A stretch of DNA of 64,000 nucleotides, taken from assembly GCF_003586445.1 (NCBI RefSeq), contig NZ_CP030028.1, forward strand, positions 2,122,501-2,186,500, written 5' to 3'. How positions within the stretch are numbered: position 1 is the stretch's first letter; every line of letters starts with the position of its first letter. The stretch is from Bacillus sp. Y1 (GTDB lineage Bacteria; Bacillota; Bacilli; Bacillales; Cytobacillaceae). This document shows, piece after piece, positions 26,562 through 35,124 of this stretch. Made by a program: the position numbers and the translations under genes. A model generated the notes under the pieces. That model was given only the letters and a program-made list of their open reading frames with translations. It searched no databases and was not told where the DNA came from.

Positions 26562-26565
26562 CGCA

Positions 26566-26611
26566 ATTTCCTCATTTCTATAAAAGGTCTACTATTATTA
26601 AATGAGGAAAT
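26566..26611 (-). promoter_or_regulatory. Perfect 12-bp inverted repeat covering the alcohol dehydrogenase RBS
   Basis: ATTTCCTCATTT and AAATGAGGAAAT are separated by 22 bases, between the MocR gene stop and the alcohol dehydrogenase ATG. In mRNA the repeat could hide the GAGG site. As DNA it could be an operator for the MocR protein. No T run supports a terminator. Confidence 0.6.
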
Positions 26612-26625
26612 ATTTGGAGAAATAC

Positions 26626-28005
26626 CTAAAATCTCCAAGCCTGTTTTAGCAATTGCACACCTAAATGGATTTGTTCAATTGATAGATTACTAAAACCAAG
26701 CTTAAGTACGGTTCCCTGTTGATTTGTTACATAGTAATTGGATGTAGGATACACTTTTACTCCGTGTGTAAGAGCTTGTTGAATCAATTGTTCTTCCTTT
26801 GTTGGTCCTCGAAATCTAATTAGTACATATAATCCTGATTGGGAACCAATGATTTCGATCTTATCTCCGAATGTATCCTGCAAGCAGGTGACAAGCGTGT
26901 GCATCTTCCGTTTGTATGTGGTTCGCATTTTTCGAATATGAGAATCCCAAAACCCATGTTCCATGAAGCGTGCCATCGTTCGCTGATGAATGCTCGAGGT
27001 ACCTTGTTCGAGTCCGGAGAATAGCTTTACATAAGGTTTGATTAGGAAAGAGGGCAATACCATATAACTTAAACGAATCGAAGGAAGGAATGCTTTGGAA
27101 AAAGTACCAACGTAAATCACCCGCGCACTTGGCTGTAAGGATAATAAGGCTGGAATCGGTTGTTGCTTGTAGCGAAATTCGCTATCATAATCATCTTCTA
27201 TAATAAAACCATTCTGTGTTTCTGCCCATTTCAGTAATTGCTGACGTTCTGGAACAGGCATGGTGACACCGGTTGGAAACTGGTGGGACGGAGTGATATA
27301 TACAAGCTTTGATTGCGTCATTTCAAGCTGTTCAAGTGATAGTCCTTTTGAACCGACTTTTATGGGATAAAGGTGATAACCATGAAGTTGAAACACTACC
27401 CGAGCTCCGTCATAGCCAGGATTTTCTACTGCAATGCTAGAATAATCTTTTTTGAGAAAAAGTGACAAATGCATCAAAAGCTGCTGCGTGCTGCTGCCAA
27501 TGATGATCTGTTCCGGTGTGGCTTGGATTCCTCTTGACTGAAGTAAGTAGCTGGAAAGTTGACTTCTAAGTAGAGGATCACCTTGAACTTCTCCATATGT
27601 ATAGACCATGTCTTCCTTTAACACGTCGTTACTACATCTTCGCCAAGCTTTTAAGGGGAAAGCCTGTTGATCTACGGTTCCGGCACGGAAATTCACTTTA
27701 ATCGGTGTCTCACTATTACGGAGATTATTCTCTATTTGAAGTGATGGCTGTAAATCAATGGGCTCAAACGCTTCGACAAAGTATCCTTTTTTTTCTTCAC
27801 TTTTTATATAACCCTCTGCTACTAACTGTTCGTACGCAATAAGAGTCGTGTTTCTGCTCACATGCAAAATCATAGCTAACTGTCGAATGGACGGAAGCTT
27901 CGTATCTTTTGGAAGCACTCCTTCTTCTATCAGAGATCGAATTTGTTCATAAATTTGTTTATATTTAGGACTTTTATCGTTTAGTTGTAGGACTAACTCT
28001 TTCAT
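26626..28005 (-). CDS. MocR/PdxR-type GntR-aminotransferase regulator
   Basis: A 459-residue chimeric regulator. The GntR winged helix spans about 1-75 (SIRQLAMILHVSRNTTLIAYEQL), and a fold-type I aminotransferase domain about 105-459, with the PLP lysine in GTFSKAF (about 303). MocR proteins use PLP or aldimines as effectors to activate nearby metabolic genes. Context suggests control of the downstream alcohol and aldehyde dehydrogenases, or of the divergent GNAT gene. Similarity alone does not show whether this is a true PdxR, and no pyridoxal synthase genes are adjacent. Confidence 0.9.
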   Translation of the reverse strand: MKELVLQLNDKSPKYKQIYEQIRSLIEEGVLPKDTKLPSIRQLAMILHVSRNTTLIAYEQLVAEGYIKSEEKKGYFVEAFEPIDLQPSLQIENNLRNSETPIKVNFRAGTVDQQAFPLKAWRRCSNDVLKEDMVYTYGEVQGDPLLRSQLSSYLLQSRGIQATPEQIIIGSSTQQLLMHLSLFLKKDYSSIAVENPGYDGARVVFQLHGYHLYPIKVGSKGLSLEQLEMTQSKLVYITPSHQFPTGVTMPVPERQQLLKWAETQNGFIIEDDYDSEFRYKQQPIPALLSLQPSARVIYVGTFSKAFLPSIRLSYMVLPSFLIKPYVKLFSGLEQGTSSIHQRTMARFMEHGFWDSHIRKMRTTYKRKMHTLVTCLQDTFGDKIEIIGSQSGLYVLIRFRGPTKEEQLIQQALTHGVKVYPTSNYYVTNQQGTVLKLGFSNLSIEQIHLGVQLLKQAWRF

Positions 28006-28018
28006 CTAGAACTCCTAA

Positions 28019-28062
28019 CTGACATGTAAAATTGATAAAAACTGTTCCTTTTATTATGTCAG
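28019..28062. promoter_or_regulatory. Inverted repeat between divergent MocR and GNAT genes
   Basis: CTGACAT at 28019 and ATGTCAG at 28056, each flanked by an A/T run toward the centre. It lies where an operator shared by both promoters would be. Confidence 0.4.
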
Positions 28063-28111
28063 ATTGCTTGTAAGATATAAATAGATTTAGTGAAAAGAAG
28101 GGAAGAGGACT

Positions 28112-28552
28112 ATGGATATTATTAAGGCAGATATAACTTCACTAGAGCAAATAACCCCATTATTCGATGCCTACCGGATGTTTTACGAACAAACTAGCCA
28201 TCTTGAAGGCGCAAGACAATTTATTCAAGAAAGAATAGAAAATCAAGAGTCGGTCATTTTTCTAGCGATGGAGGGAGAAGCCGCAGTTGGATTCGCGCAG
28301 CTGTATCCAACCTTTTCGTCTGTTGGTATGAAAAAAGGGTACATCCTAAACGATTTGTATGTGGATGGAACCTATAGAAAGAAAGGTACAGGAAGAGCAT
28401 TAATACAGGAAGTTTTTCAGTTTTGTATAGAGAGAAATGCACGTTTTGTTCAATTAGAGACGGCACCAGATAATGTTCAGGCTAGGACCTTATACGAAAA
28501 GATGGGAATGCAAATATCAAATGATTATGATTGTTATGTGAAAATGTTCTAG
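28112..28552 (+). CDS. GNAT N-acetyltransferase
   Basis: A 146-residue acetyltransferase with the acetyl-CoA loop RKKGTGRALI and the C-terminal LETAPDNVQARTLYEKMGM segment. Substrate unknown. RBS GAAGAGG precedes ATG. It is divergent from the MocR regulator, which makes it a candidate target of that regulator; GNATs beside MocR genes are not rare, but the function is open. Confidence 0.88.
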   Translation: MDIIKADITSLEQITPLFDAYRMFYEQTSHLEGARQFIQERIENQESVIFLAMEGEAAVGFAQLYPTFSSVGMKKGYILNDLYVDGTYRKKGTGRALIQEVFQFCIERNARFVQLETAPDNVQARTLYEKMGMQISNDYDCYVKMF

Positions 28553-28568
28553 AAATAAGTGAAAAGTG

Positions 28569-28602
28569 AACCAAAGCTTGGAAACATAGCTTGGTTTTTT
28601 TT
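28569..28602 (+). terminator. Rho-independent terminator
   Basis: AACCAAAGCT/AGCTTGGTT stem with one bulge, followed by a long T run. Confidence 0.75.
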
Positions 28603-28735
28603 ATTTATTTTTAACAGTGATAATAGTGCAGACATGTTATTATATATCTACTAATGGTAAAAATTTGGGGAGGGGGAAGTTATCTTTAAATTATAAAGTA
28701 CATATTTGAGTATGGAATAGAAGCCAGGAGGGAAA

Positions 28736-29035
28736 ATGATGCTTACGTCACCAATCGCAAAATTTCGGTTCATGGGTCTGTTAGAAGGTTTATCTCTGCT
28801 CATCTTGATATTCATTGCTATGCCCCTTAAATACTTCGCGGGTTTTCCTGAAGTAGTCACATTTGTTGGTTCCATTCACGGTATGTTATTTGTCATGTAT
28901 GTGTTTACGATTGCGTATGTCACTATTAAAATTAGATGGTCTTTTGTATGGATTACATCGGCATTTGCTGTTGCGTTTATTCCTTTCGGTAATCTTGTCC
29001 TTGATGCAAAACTTCGTAAGTCACGTTACAGTTAA
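28736..29035 (+). CDS. DUF3817 membrane protein (YdzA-like)
   Basis: A 99-residue protein with three transmembrane helices, a DUF3817 match (FRFMGLLEGLSLLILIFIAM; GSIHGMLFVMYVF; FIPFGNLVLDAKLR). Function unknown. GGAGGG precedes the tandem ATG ATG start. Single gene. Confidence 0.85.
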   Translation: MMLTSPIAKFRFMGLLEGLSLLILIFIAMPLKYFAGFPEVVTFVGSIHGMLFVMYVFTIAYVTIKIRWSFVWITSAFAVAFIPFGNLVLDAKLRKSRYS

Positions 29036-29140
29036 TTTGTAATAGATTCCTTTGCATGCGGTTACAATGAACATTTCTACAAGAGTGGCTGCCAATCATG
29101 GTGGCTTTTTTATATTTGATTGCTTAAATGGGAGTTCTTT

Positions 29141-29383
29141 TTACGATTGCGATAACTTAATCATTATTTTTTCTAAGGGTTCTTGTTCAGTTGATGATCT
29201 CACAATCGTTGCAATTTCAGAAAGTATTTTTTGACATTGCTCGGCCTCTTTCGCTAAAGATACGAGATACTTTAGATCGCTGTAAGTTAATTCACTTAGT
29301 AAAGCTTCCCATTTGTACCCATCCTCGTAATCTCGCAAAATCCCTTCCACGTTCCCTATCACAGAATTCTTCATAGTACGCAT
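29141..29383 (-). CDS. Small cytosolic protein of unknown function (80 aa)
   Basis: ATG 29383 has an excellent ribosome binding site (AAGGAGGAG, 7 bases). The product is helical and acidic-to-neutral (VEGILRDYEDGYKWEALLSE; YSDLKYLVSLAKEAEQC), resembling small Bacillus regulatory or spore-associated helical proteins. Family not recognised. Longer in-frame starts lack a proper site. Confidence 0.65.
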   Translation of the reverse strand: MRTMKNSVIGNVEGILRDYEDGYKWEALLSELTYSDLKYLVSLAKEAEQCQKILSEIATIVRSSTEQEPLEKIMIKLSQS

Positions 29384-29457
29384 TGGAACTCCTCCTTGAT
29401 GATTCATTTTATTTAATTATAAAAGAGGAACCATGAAGTTAGTTTTAACGTTGTGTA

Positions 29458-29471
29458 AATTTCATGAAATT
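29458..29471. promoter_or_regulatory. 14-bp perfect palindrome upstream of the thioesterase gene
   Basis: AATTTCATGAAATT, 79 bp before the thioesterase ATG. A TATAAT lies at 29516-29521, but no good -35 was found. Possible operator; the binding protein is unknown. Confidence 0.3.
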
Positions 29472-29549
29472 GTTTTTAAATAAAAACAGAGGATAGTACG
29501 TGCCAAAAATTAGAGTATAATAATCAAAAAGAAGAAGCGAGGAAAAGCG

Positions 29550-30071
29550 ATGACAGACAGAATAACAAAAACATGTTCACAGTCCAGAGTGATTAAGACA
29601 AGCAGGGTATTTCCACTCGATACCAATAACCATGGGACATTATTTGGTGGAAAATTGATGAGCATGATCGACGATGTCGCATCCATTTCTGCCTCAAGGC
29701 ATGCACGATGTGAGATCGTGACTGCTTCAACCGATTCGGTTGATTTCCTATTTCCTATCCAAAAGGATCATTCAGTTTGCTTGGAATCTTATGTCACATG
29801 GGTCGGGAAATCTTCTATGGAAGTGTTCGTCAAAGTGATCTCAGAGAATCTGATGACAGGGGAAAGGCAATTAGCTGCAACATCATTCCTAACGTTCGTG
29901 GCCCTTTCTAAAGAAGGAAAAGCATTGACGGTACCCTATGTAAAACCTGTAAGTGAAGAAGAAATCATGATGAATGAAAGTGCACCGATGAGGGCGGAAA
30001 ATCGAAAGAAAAGAAGAGAACATAGCAGAACCTTAGGGGAAAAAATCAATGTGAACGTTCCTTGGGGATAA
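29550..30071 (+). CDS. ykhA: Acyl-CoA thioesterase, hotdog fold (YkhA-like)
   Basis: A 173-residue hotdog thioesterase that hydrolyses acyl-CoA to acid and CoA. Typical YkhA/BACH sequence: PLDTNNHGTLFGGKLMSMID holds the active-site Asn and Asp, followed by STDSVDFLFPI and SYVTWVGKSSMEV. The basic C-terminal tail is usual for the Bacillus form. RBS GAGGAAAAGCG. Single gene with its own terminator. Confidence 0.9.
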   Translation: MTDRITKTCSQSRVIKTSRVFPLDTNNHGTLFGGKLMSMIDDVASISASRHARCEIVTASTDSVDFLFPIQKDHSVCLESYVTWVGKSSMEVFVKVISENLMTGERQLAATSFLTFVALSKEGKALTVPYVKPVSEEEIMMNESAPMRAENRKKRREHSRTLGEKINVNVPWG

Positions 30072-30078
30072 TTGTTAT

Positions 30079-30116
30079 AAAAAGACTCTCAACCAAAAAA
30101 GGTTAAGAGTCTTTTT
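30079..30116. terminator. Bidirectional terminator
   Basis: AAAAAGACTCTCAACC/GGTTAAGAGTCTTTTT (one mismatch) with a 6-base loop between convergent genes. Confidence 0.9.
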
Positions 30117-30121
30117 AAGAT

Positions 30122-32692
30122 TTATTGGTTGTTTTCTAACATGGAGATGACGATTTGAGCTTTATGGGTCAGGTTCAGTTTCCCAGCAGAAGAAAGATAG
30201 GTTTCATTATTCTTCTTGTTGATCTCATTTAAGAATTTTTCCAGGAATTCGATTGCTTTTCTCTCTGAGCCTTTTTCTAAATGATGGTTTGCTTGTTTAA
30301 GAGAGTTTTCTAGCTGGTTGCTTAGCGGAGCAGTTAACTCCTGGTTCGCTTGAAGCTCAGTCAACTCCGTCTCTAACGCTGTTAGGACTCCAGGCATGAT
30401 AAATTCTGGGGCTGGAACCTTGGACCAGTCAGTATCACTTCCGAAGTAGAAGCTTGTATAAGAAGGCTGATTATACGTCGTACTTTGTCTAGCAACCTCT
30501 GCTCGATATTGAGTATCATGCATAAGCGTGTATAATTTATGGTCGGTTACCTCTGTACTCATGTACATTCTGATAGCAGAGCTATCGGCAGTGCGTACGA
30601 GCAATTCTTCTCTCCAGTCACCAAAAATATCAGCTACTAAGCTTGGGTTTCCTTTTGTTCCATTATTAGTTCTGGTTCCATCAGCGGTGAGAACGGTCCC
30701 CTTTTTCCAATCTTGAATCGTAGGTGTAACGTCAAGCGCACCATCCACAATTTGTGTCGTCATATCGGCAGACCACTTGATGTTCATGTTTGTACCAGGG
30801 GCACTAGAACCTAGCTTTTGACCGGCTGCTGTCCATAAGCCTACACCTGTATTCGCCCAAGTTTCTAAGCCAGGCTGGGCAGGATCAATATCTCCGATCA
30901 TTCCTCGGCCAGTATCACGGCCAGTATAACCACCGTATATTAATTCACCTGTTTTGGCATCTCGTAGTGAATACCCGTAAGGAGCCCAAGTTCCACCTTC
31001 GTGAACCATATAAATCTCCATTCCCGGACGGTTCGGATCAATATCTGTCACATGAATGGCATCTCCATGTCCAAGTCTAGCGGTCTCTCCAGGAATTGCA
31101 CTTCCTTCAGGCATTTCATCCATAGAACTATATAATAAGGATCCATCATGATCAATCGTGGCACTTCCATAGACGATTTCTTGCTTGCCATCACCATCCA
31201 CATCAGCCGAACTTAGGGAGTGAGCTCCTTGAGTGGTGAGAGTACCATACTCTGGGTCCGTACCGTCTACACCATGAGGACTATCGTTAAATGGGTTAGA
31301 CATCGGTGTCCATCCACTGTCCACGGCCCAGTGTTCTTTTAAATTTTTGCCATCCCAGCTGTATGTAACTAGATTGGACCTTGTGTAATATCCACGAGCA
31401 AATACGGCAAAAGGTTTTTCCCCATCTAGATAAGCAACGGTAGATAGGAATCGATCCACACGGTTACCAGGTTCAATTCTAGCCATCGCATAATCTCCCC
31501 ACATGAGACCATCATCATGTCGCTCTGGCTTGTAATCGATGGTATCCATTTCTTCACCTGTTTCCCCATTGAACACGGTTAAATATTCTGGTCCTTTAAC
31601 GATAAACCCTTCGAAGGCTCTTAAATTATTCCGAGTGCTTCTGCTTGGTGCATAAACATCCATAAAATAGTTAGTTAAACTTTGTGCATCTTCCTTAGAT
31701 AATGGATAGCTATATTGTTTTTCTACTCCAAACGCTTCTTCAAGTGTACTTGGCCAATTGCCACTTTTGACTTCTTCATGTTCATGCCAATTCATAAACA
31801 TGTTCACTACATGATTATAATAGTCATCACTGCTCATTCGGTAGTCATCTTGATTACTGTATCCTGCATCGATGTCTTTTTGAGGCATCGTAATGTATTT
31901 CTCTGAAGTCACCTGACCATTTTTATCATACTTCATGATCTTTGTACCTGGAGCTGTTTTGAACATCATCTCTGATTTGCCATCACCGTCAAAGTCATAC
32001 ACTAAAAATTGAGTGTAATGGGCACCTGACCGGATATTCACGCCTAAATCAATTCGATAGAGGAGGGTGCCATCCATTCGATAACTATCAATATACGTGT
32101 TTCCGGTATATCCAACCTGCGAGACATCCTTCGAATTAGAAGGGTCCCATTTTACAAAAAACTCATATTGGCCGTCGCCATCCACATCGCCGACACTCAT
32201 ATCATTAGCCGAATACGTATAGCTCTGACCAACTGGTGTGACACCGTCAGCTGGTTTGTTGAGCTTCAAATCGACGTAGGATTGCGTCCAAGGTGAAACA
32301 GAGGAACTTTGATCCAGTTCTTTTCCATTTAACACAGAACGAACGTAATACTTAGAAGTACTGCTGCCGTTAGGATCTAAAAAGTTTGTGCTATCCTCGA
32401 CACTGGCTATGAATTTCCCATCGCGATACACATGAAAGTTGACACCCGTTAACCCGGTTTCTGAATAACCTGTCACTTCATTGCCCAACAATCTCCAGCT
32501 TACAAAAATGCCTTCTGAAGTGGTGGCTGCCACAAGTCCTCGGTCAAGATACTCTAATTGAACGCCTTGAACATTATAGGGAATCTTGTTTTGCTGGGTT
32601 TTATCCGCAGCTACCGATGAAACACCTGATAAAAGAAGTGGTACGGATAATGCACTGGTTAGAACTCTTCTACGTAGGGATGTTTTTTTCAA
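30122..32692 (-). CDS. Secreted rhamnogalacturonan lyase (PL11)
   Basis: An 856-residue exported PL11 enzyme that cleaves rhamnogalacturonan I by beta-elimination. A signal peptide (about 1-30, after a basic RRR) is followed by an FN3-like start domain and an eight-bladed PL11 propeller with calcium-type loops DVDGDG, DFDGDG and again DVDGDG. A FIMAH-like helical tail (about 775-856) resembles that of the larger enzyme at 9372. Compared with that enzyme it carries about 100 extra residues before GPEYLTVF. TTG 32692 is chosen because AGGAGG lies 9 bases upstream. A cre-like site lies 43-56 bp before the start. Confidence 0.92.
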   Translation of the reverse strand: MKKTSLRRRVLTSALSVPLLLSGVSSVAADKTQQNKIPYNVQGVQLEYLDRGLVAATTSEGIFVSWRLLGNEVTGYSETGLTGVNFHVYRDGKFIASVEDSTNFLDPNGSSTSKYYVRSVLNGKELDQSSSVSPWTQSYVDLKLNKPADGVTPVGQSYTYSANDMSVGDVDGDGQYEFFVKWDPSNSKDVSQVGYTGNTYIDSYRMDGTLLYRIDLGVNIRSGAHYTQFLVYDFDGDGKSEMMFKTAPGTKIMKYDKNGQVTSEKYITMPQKDIDAGYSNQDDYRMSSDDYYNHVVNMFMNWHEHEEVKSGNWPSTLEEAFGVEKQYSYPLSKEDAQSLTNYFMDVYAPSRSTRNNLRAFEGFIVKGPEYLTVFNGETGEEMDTIDYKPERHDDGLMWGDYAMARIEPGNRVDRFLSTVAYLDGEKPFAVFARGYYTRSNLVTYSWDGKNLKEHWAVDSGWTPMSNPFNDSPHGVDGTDPEYGTLTTQGAHSLSSADVDGDGKQEIVYGSATIDHDGSLLYSSMDEMPEGSAIPGETARLGHGDAIHVTDIDPNRPGMEIYMVHEGGTWAPYGYSLRDAKTGELIYGGYTGRDTGRGMIGDIDPAQPGLETWANTGVGLWTAAGQKLGSSAPGTNMNIKWSADMTTQIVDGALDVTPTIQDWKKGTVLTADGTRTNNGTKGNPSLVADIFGDWREELLVRTADSSAIRMYMSTEVTDHKLYTLMHDTQYRAEVARQSTTYNQPSYTSFYFGSDTDWSKVPAPEFIMPGVLTALETELTELQANQELTAPLSNQLENSLKQANHHLEKGSERKAIEFLEKFLNEINKKNNETYLSSAGKLNLTHKAQIVISMLENNQ

Positions 32693-32734
32693 AATTAATA
32701 ACCTCCTAGATTTTTTTAGTAGTTGCACTCTGAT

Positions 32735-32748
32735 TGAATACGCTTACA
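32735..32748. promoter_or_regulatory. Candidate CcpA (cre) site of the second PL11 gene
   Basis: On the minus strand TGTAAGCGTATTCA; on the plus strand TGAATACGCTTACA. Either way 13 of 14 positions match TGWAARCGYTWNCW. It resembles the site before the other pectin enzyme (TGTAAGCG shared). Confidence 0.65.
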
Positions 32749-32889
32749 AAATAGTCGATGCACCCCCATGAAATAGGTTAGTAGAAACACGTAACCAATT
32801 ATATTTGAAATATTCTGAATAAAAAATGTAATATTCAGATGTTTTCATATAAAAATCAGTGTTGTTGGTATTTATGGTGAAATTAGCCA

Positions 32890-33308
32890 AAGCGGAGGGC
32901 AAGGAAGCGGGTGGAGTACGAATGAGGGGTGGATTCGGACAGAGAGGAGGGTAAGGAAGGGGTGGAGTCTGAATGAGCGGTGGATTTGGACAGAGAGGAG
33001 GACAAGGGGGCGGCTGGAGTCTGAATGAGCGGTGGATTTGGACAGAGAGGAGGACAAGGGAGCGGCTGGAGTCTGAATGAGCGGTGGATTTGGACAGAGA
33101 GGAGGACAAGGGAGCGGCTGGAGTCTGAATGAGCGGTGGATACGGACAGAGAGGAGGACAAGGGGGCGGCTGGAGTCTGAATGAGCGGTGGATTTGGACA
33201 GAGAGGAGGACAAGGGAGTGGCTGGAGTCTGAATGAGCGGTGGATTTGGACAGAGAGGAGGACAAGGGGGCGGCTGGAGTCTGAATGAGCGGTGGATTCG
33301 GACAGAGA
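32890..33308. repeat. 52-bp tandem repeat array (about 8 copies)
   Basis: Six near-identical 52-bp units begin with GGTGGAT at 32979, 33031, 33083, 33135, 33187 and 33239. A 51-bp diverged unit lies at 32928, a degraded partial before it, and an 18-bp partial at 33291. Copies differ at only a few positions (for example TTTGG/TTCGG/TACGG). The plus strand is purine-rich (GGACAGAGAGGAGGACAAGG). The unit is not a multiple of three, and all three minus-strand frames stay open, so the ORFs here are repeat artefacts. It fills most of the 845-bp gap between the PL11 gene and the pentapeptide gene; 33310-33537 shows no clear promoter. Confidence 0.95.
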
Positions 33309-33537
33309 AGCTTAGTTATTAAAAACATTCCACCCAAATCAGTAAATTCCATATTAGTAGGAAAGTTACTTACCTTGGATAGATACATGTGCGTTTTTCT
33401 GTTAGACAATCATAGGAATAAGAGCTTGTAAAAACAAAATTGGTCACAATTCTATTAAAAAATAAAGACTTAAATATGATTTGATTTTCTTGTATGGTTA
33501 AGAAATGAAAAGTAATTGAAAGATTTTGAGGTGTAGT

Positions 33538-34185
33538 ATGTCAAAAACAATTAAAATTGATCGTCCAAAAGTCTCAACAGATTTGCCGCATGGTAATTTC
33601 CATGACGTTTTTTATGAAGAAGAAGCGGAGTTAGTAAACTGTTCGGTGATAAATTCCCAAGTAGAGAACGAGGAAATCGAAAGGCTGATTCTATCAAAAG
33701 TTATCTTTAGAAACGTTACGTTTATAAGCTGTTCCTTTATAAACATAGATGCAACCGATGTGGTTTTCGAGAATTGTAATATATCAAATGTTCGTTTTTG
33801 TGGAGGAAATCTACATCGAGTGGAGTTTAAAGAGTGCAAACTTTTGGGTTTAGATTTGTCTGATGCGATCTTAGGAAATGTTCTTTTTGAAAACTGTGAT
33901 TTGAACTTTAGTAACTTTGCTGATACCCGTTTAAAACAAGTGAATTACGAGCGGTCAACATTGAGAAGTGCAAATTTTTTCAACTCAAAGTTTATTAAAG
34001 TAGGTCTTAACCGATGTGATCTGAATGATGTGGACTTTACCAATACAATCCTTAAAGGGGTTGATATTAGCACATGTACGTTTGAACAGATCAATGTGTC
34101 GACCGAAAGTTTGGTGGGCTGCGAAGTTTCTTCAGATCAAGCAATTGGGTTTTCAAGGTTATTAGGATTGAAGATTAAAGAGTAG
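33538..34185 (+). CDS. Qnr-like pentapeptide repeat protein
   Basis: A 215-residue right-handed beta-helix protein made of pentapeptide repeats (A/C-[D/N/F]-[L/F]-x-x), for example NVTFI SCSFI NIDAT and FENCN ISNVRF. Length and the C-terminal dimerisation-type ending (SDQAIGFSRLLGLKI) match the Qnr/MfpA-like group found in Bacillus and related genera. Qnr proteins mimic DNA and protect gyrase from quinolones, but chromosomal homologs often have only a weak effect, so resistance should not be assumed. ATG 33538 follows GAGGTG. A terminator follows at 34245. Confidence 0.85.
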   Translation: MSKTIKIDRPKVSTDLPHGNFHDVFYEEEAELVNCSVINSQVENEEIERLILSKVIFRNVTFISCSFINIDATDVVFENCNISNVRFCGGNLHRVEFKECKLLGLDLSDAILGNVLFENCDLNFSNFADTRLKQVNYERSTLRSANFFNSKFIKVGLNRCDLNDVDFTNTILKGVDISTCTFEQINVSTESLVGCEVSSDQAIGFSRLLGLKIKE

Positions 34186-34244
34186 TTAATCGTATATGGC
34201 ATATAAACATATTAAGTAAAATGGACACTATCTTCATTAAAGTA

Positions 34245-34277
34245 CCTGTATCAAGTCATATTTGATACAGGTTTTTT
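34245..34277 (+). terminator. Rho-independent terminator
   Basis: Perfect 10-bp stem CCTGTATCAA/TTGATACAGG with a 7-base loop and six T residues. Confidence 0.9.
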
Positions 34278-34367
34278 ATATGGAAAAATATTTGGATATT
34301 TAGAGAAATGCTATTATAGTAATGAATATGAAATTCATGAAAGCTATTGAAACTAGGAGAGGGTTAT

Positions 34368-34535
34368 ATGAGATGTGGTTCAAAATGCTTTCTGGTCACA
34401 ATTGAGATGAATGGAGAAAAGCAAATCAAGCCAGTTACCGCGAGATCACCGGTGGACGCTAGAAAAACTATTCGAATGGAATACGGAGCAGAGGCACAGA
34501 TTTTATCGGTAACAAAAGAGGAAAAGAAACGGTGA
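34368..34535 (+). CDS. Small protein of unknown function (55 aa)
   Basis: ATG 34368 with upstream AGGAGAGG. Product MRCGSKCFLVTIEMNGEK and onward, with an ARKTIRMEYG segment, resembles a small beta-alpha-beta protein. Two Cys near the N-terminus (C3, C7) could bind metal. Family not recognised. It precedes the small membrane protein gene by 49 bp and may be cotranscribed. Confidence 0.65.
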   Translation: MRCGSKCFLVTIEMNGEKQIKPVTARSPVDARKTIRMEYGAEAQILSVTKEEKKR

Positions 34536-34584
34536 GGCTGAACGATAAGCACCTTGAATTACTGTTATCCAATAGGAGGTTTGC

Positions 34585-35049
34585 ATGAAAACTTGGTCAA
34601 ACCGCACAGTTTTGTGGTTATTCTTATGTATCATTTTTATATACTTAGTAGATTTATTTACGATAAAGCCTAGTGTCATTTCAGGGAACGGGAATGTAGG
34701 ACTTTTATTTTTAATACCAGCTCTTATTGTCTTTTTCCTTTTTGCAAGAAGTTATTGGAGAATCTTAGGTAGCATTCAATTGAAATCAAGTACTTGGGTT
34801 CTGATACGCTTAGGGGGAGTCACTCTTTTACTATTGTTTTGTTTTTTAGAATACCATTTTACTATAAACCTTATTAACAATTTAGGTGGTGCTCCAGGAA
34901 ATGAGACCTCAAGAATCTATCGTTATCCTTGGTTAAATCAATATACAAACACCGTTTTTATTAACTTTTATACACTAGGATTAATGGTTACTGGAGTTAC
35001 TTCTATTAAATCTTTTAGTAGTAAACAAAAAAATAACAGATCATCTTAA
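34585..35049 (+). CDS. Four-helix membrane protein of unknown function (154 aa)
   Basis: Four predicted transmembrane helices (about 10-27, 38-56, 70-92, 130-145) with a short polar loop containing NNLGGAPGNETSRIYRYPW between helices 3 and 4. RBS AATAGGAGG. No family recognised. Confidence 0.7.
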   Translation: MKTWSNRTVLWLFLCIIFIYLVDLFTIKPSVISGNGNVGLLFLIPALIVFFLFARSYWRILGSIQLKSSTWVLIRLGGVTLLLLFCFLEYHFTINLINNLGGAPGNETSRIYRYPWLNQYTNTVFINFYTLGLMVTGVTSIKSFSSKQKNNRSS

Positions 35050-35080
35050 GGAGTGTTAATGAAAATTTAACCTCCTTTTT
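35048..35080 (+). terminator. Rho-independent terminator overlapping the stop codon
   Basis: AAGGAGTGTTAA/TTTAACCTCCTT with one mismatch, T run. Confidence 0.75.
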
Positions 35081-35124
35081 ATTATGTAAATATAAGATTT
35101 GTGTCTAAAATTTGAACAAAGTAA

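Noticed and set aside
29036..29140. Terminator after the DUF3817 gene
   Set aside because: A T run follows GGTGGC near 29100, but the preceding bases do not form a convincing stem.
32744..33409. Three overlapping minus-strand ORFs rich in Pro, Ser and Leu across the 52-bp array
   Set aside because: They are the same repeat read in three frames. The unit is not a multiple of three, and there is no ribosome binding site, so they are open by composition only.
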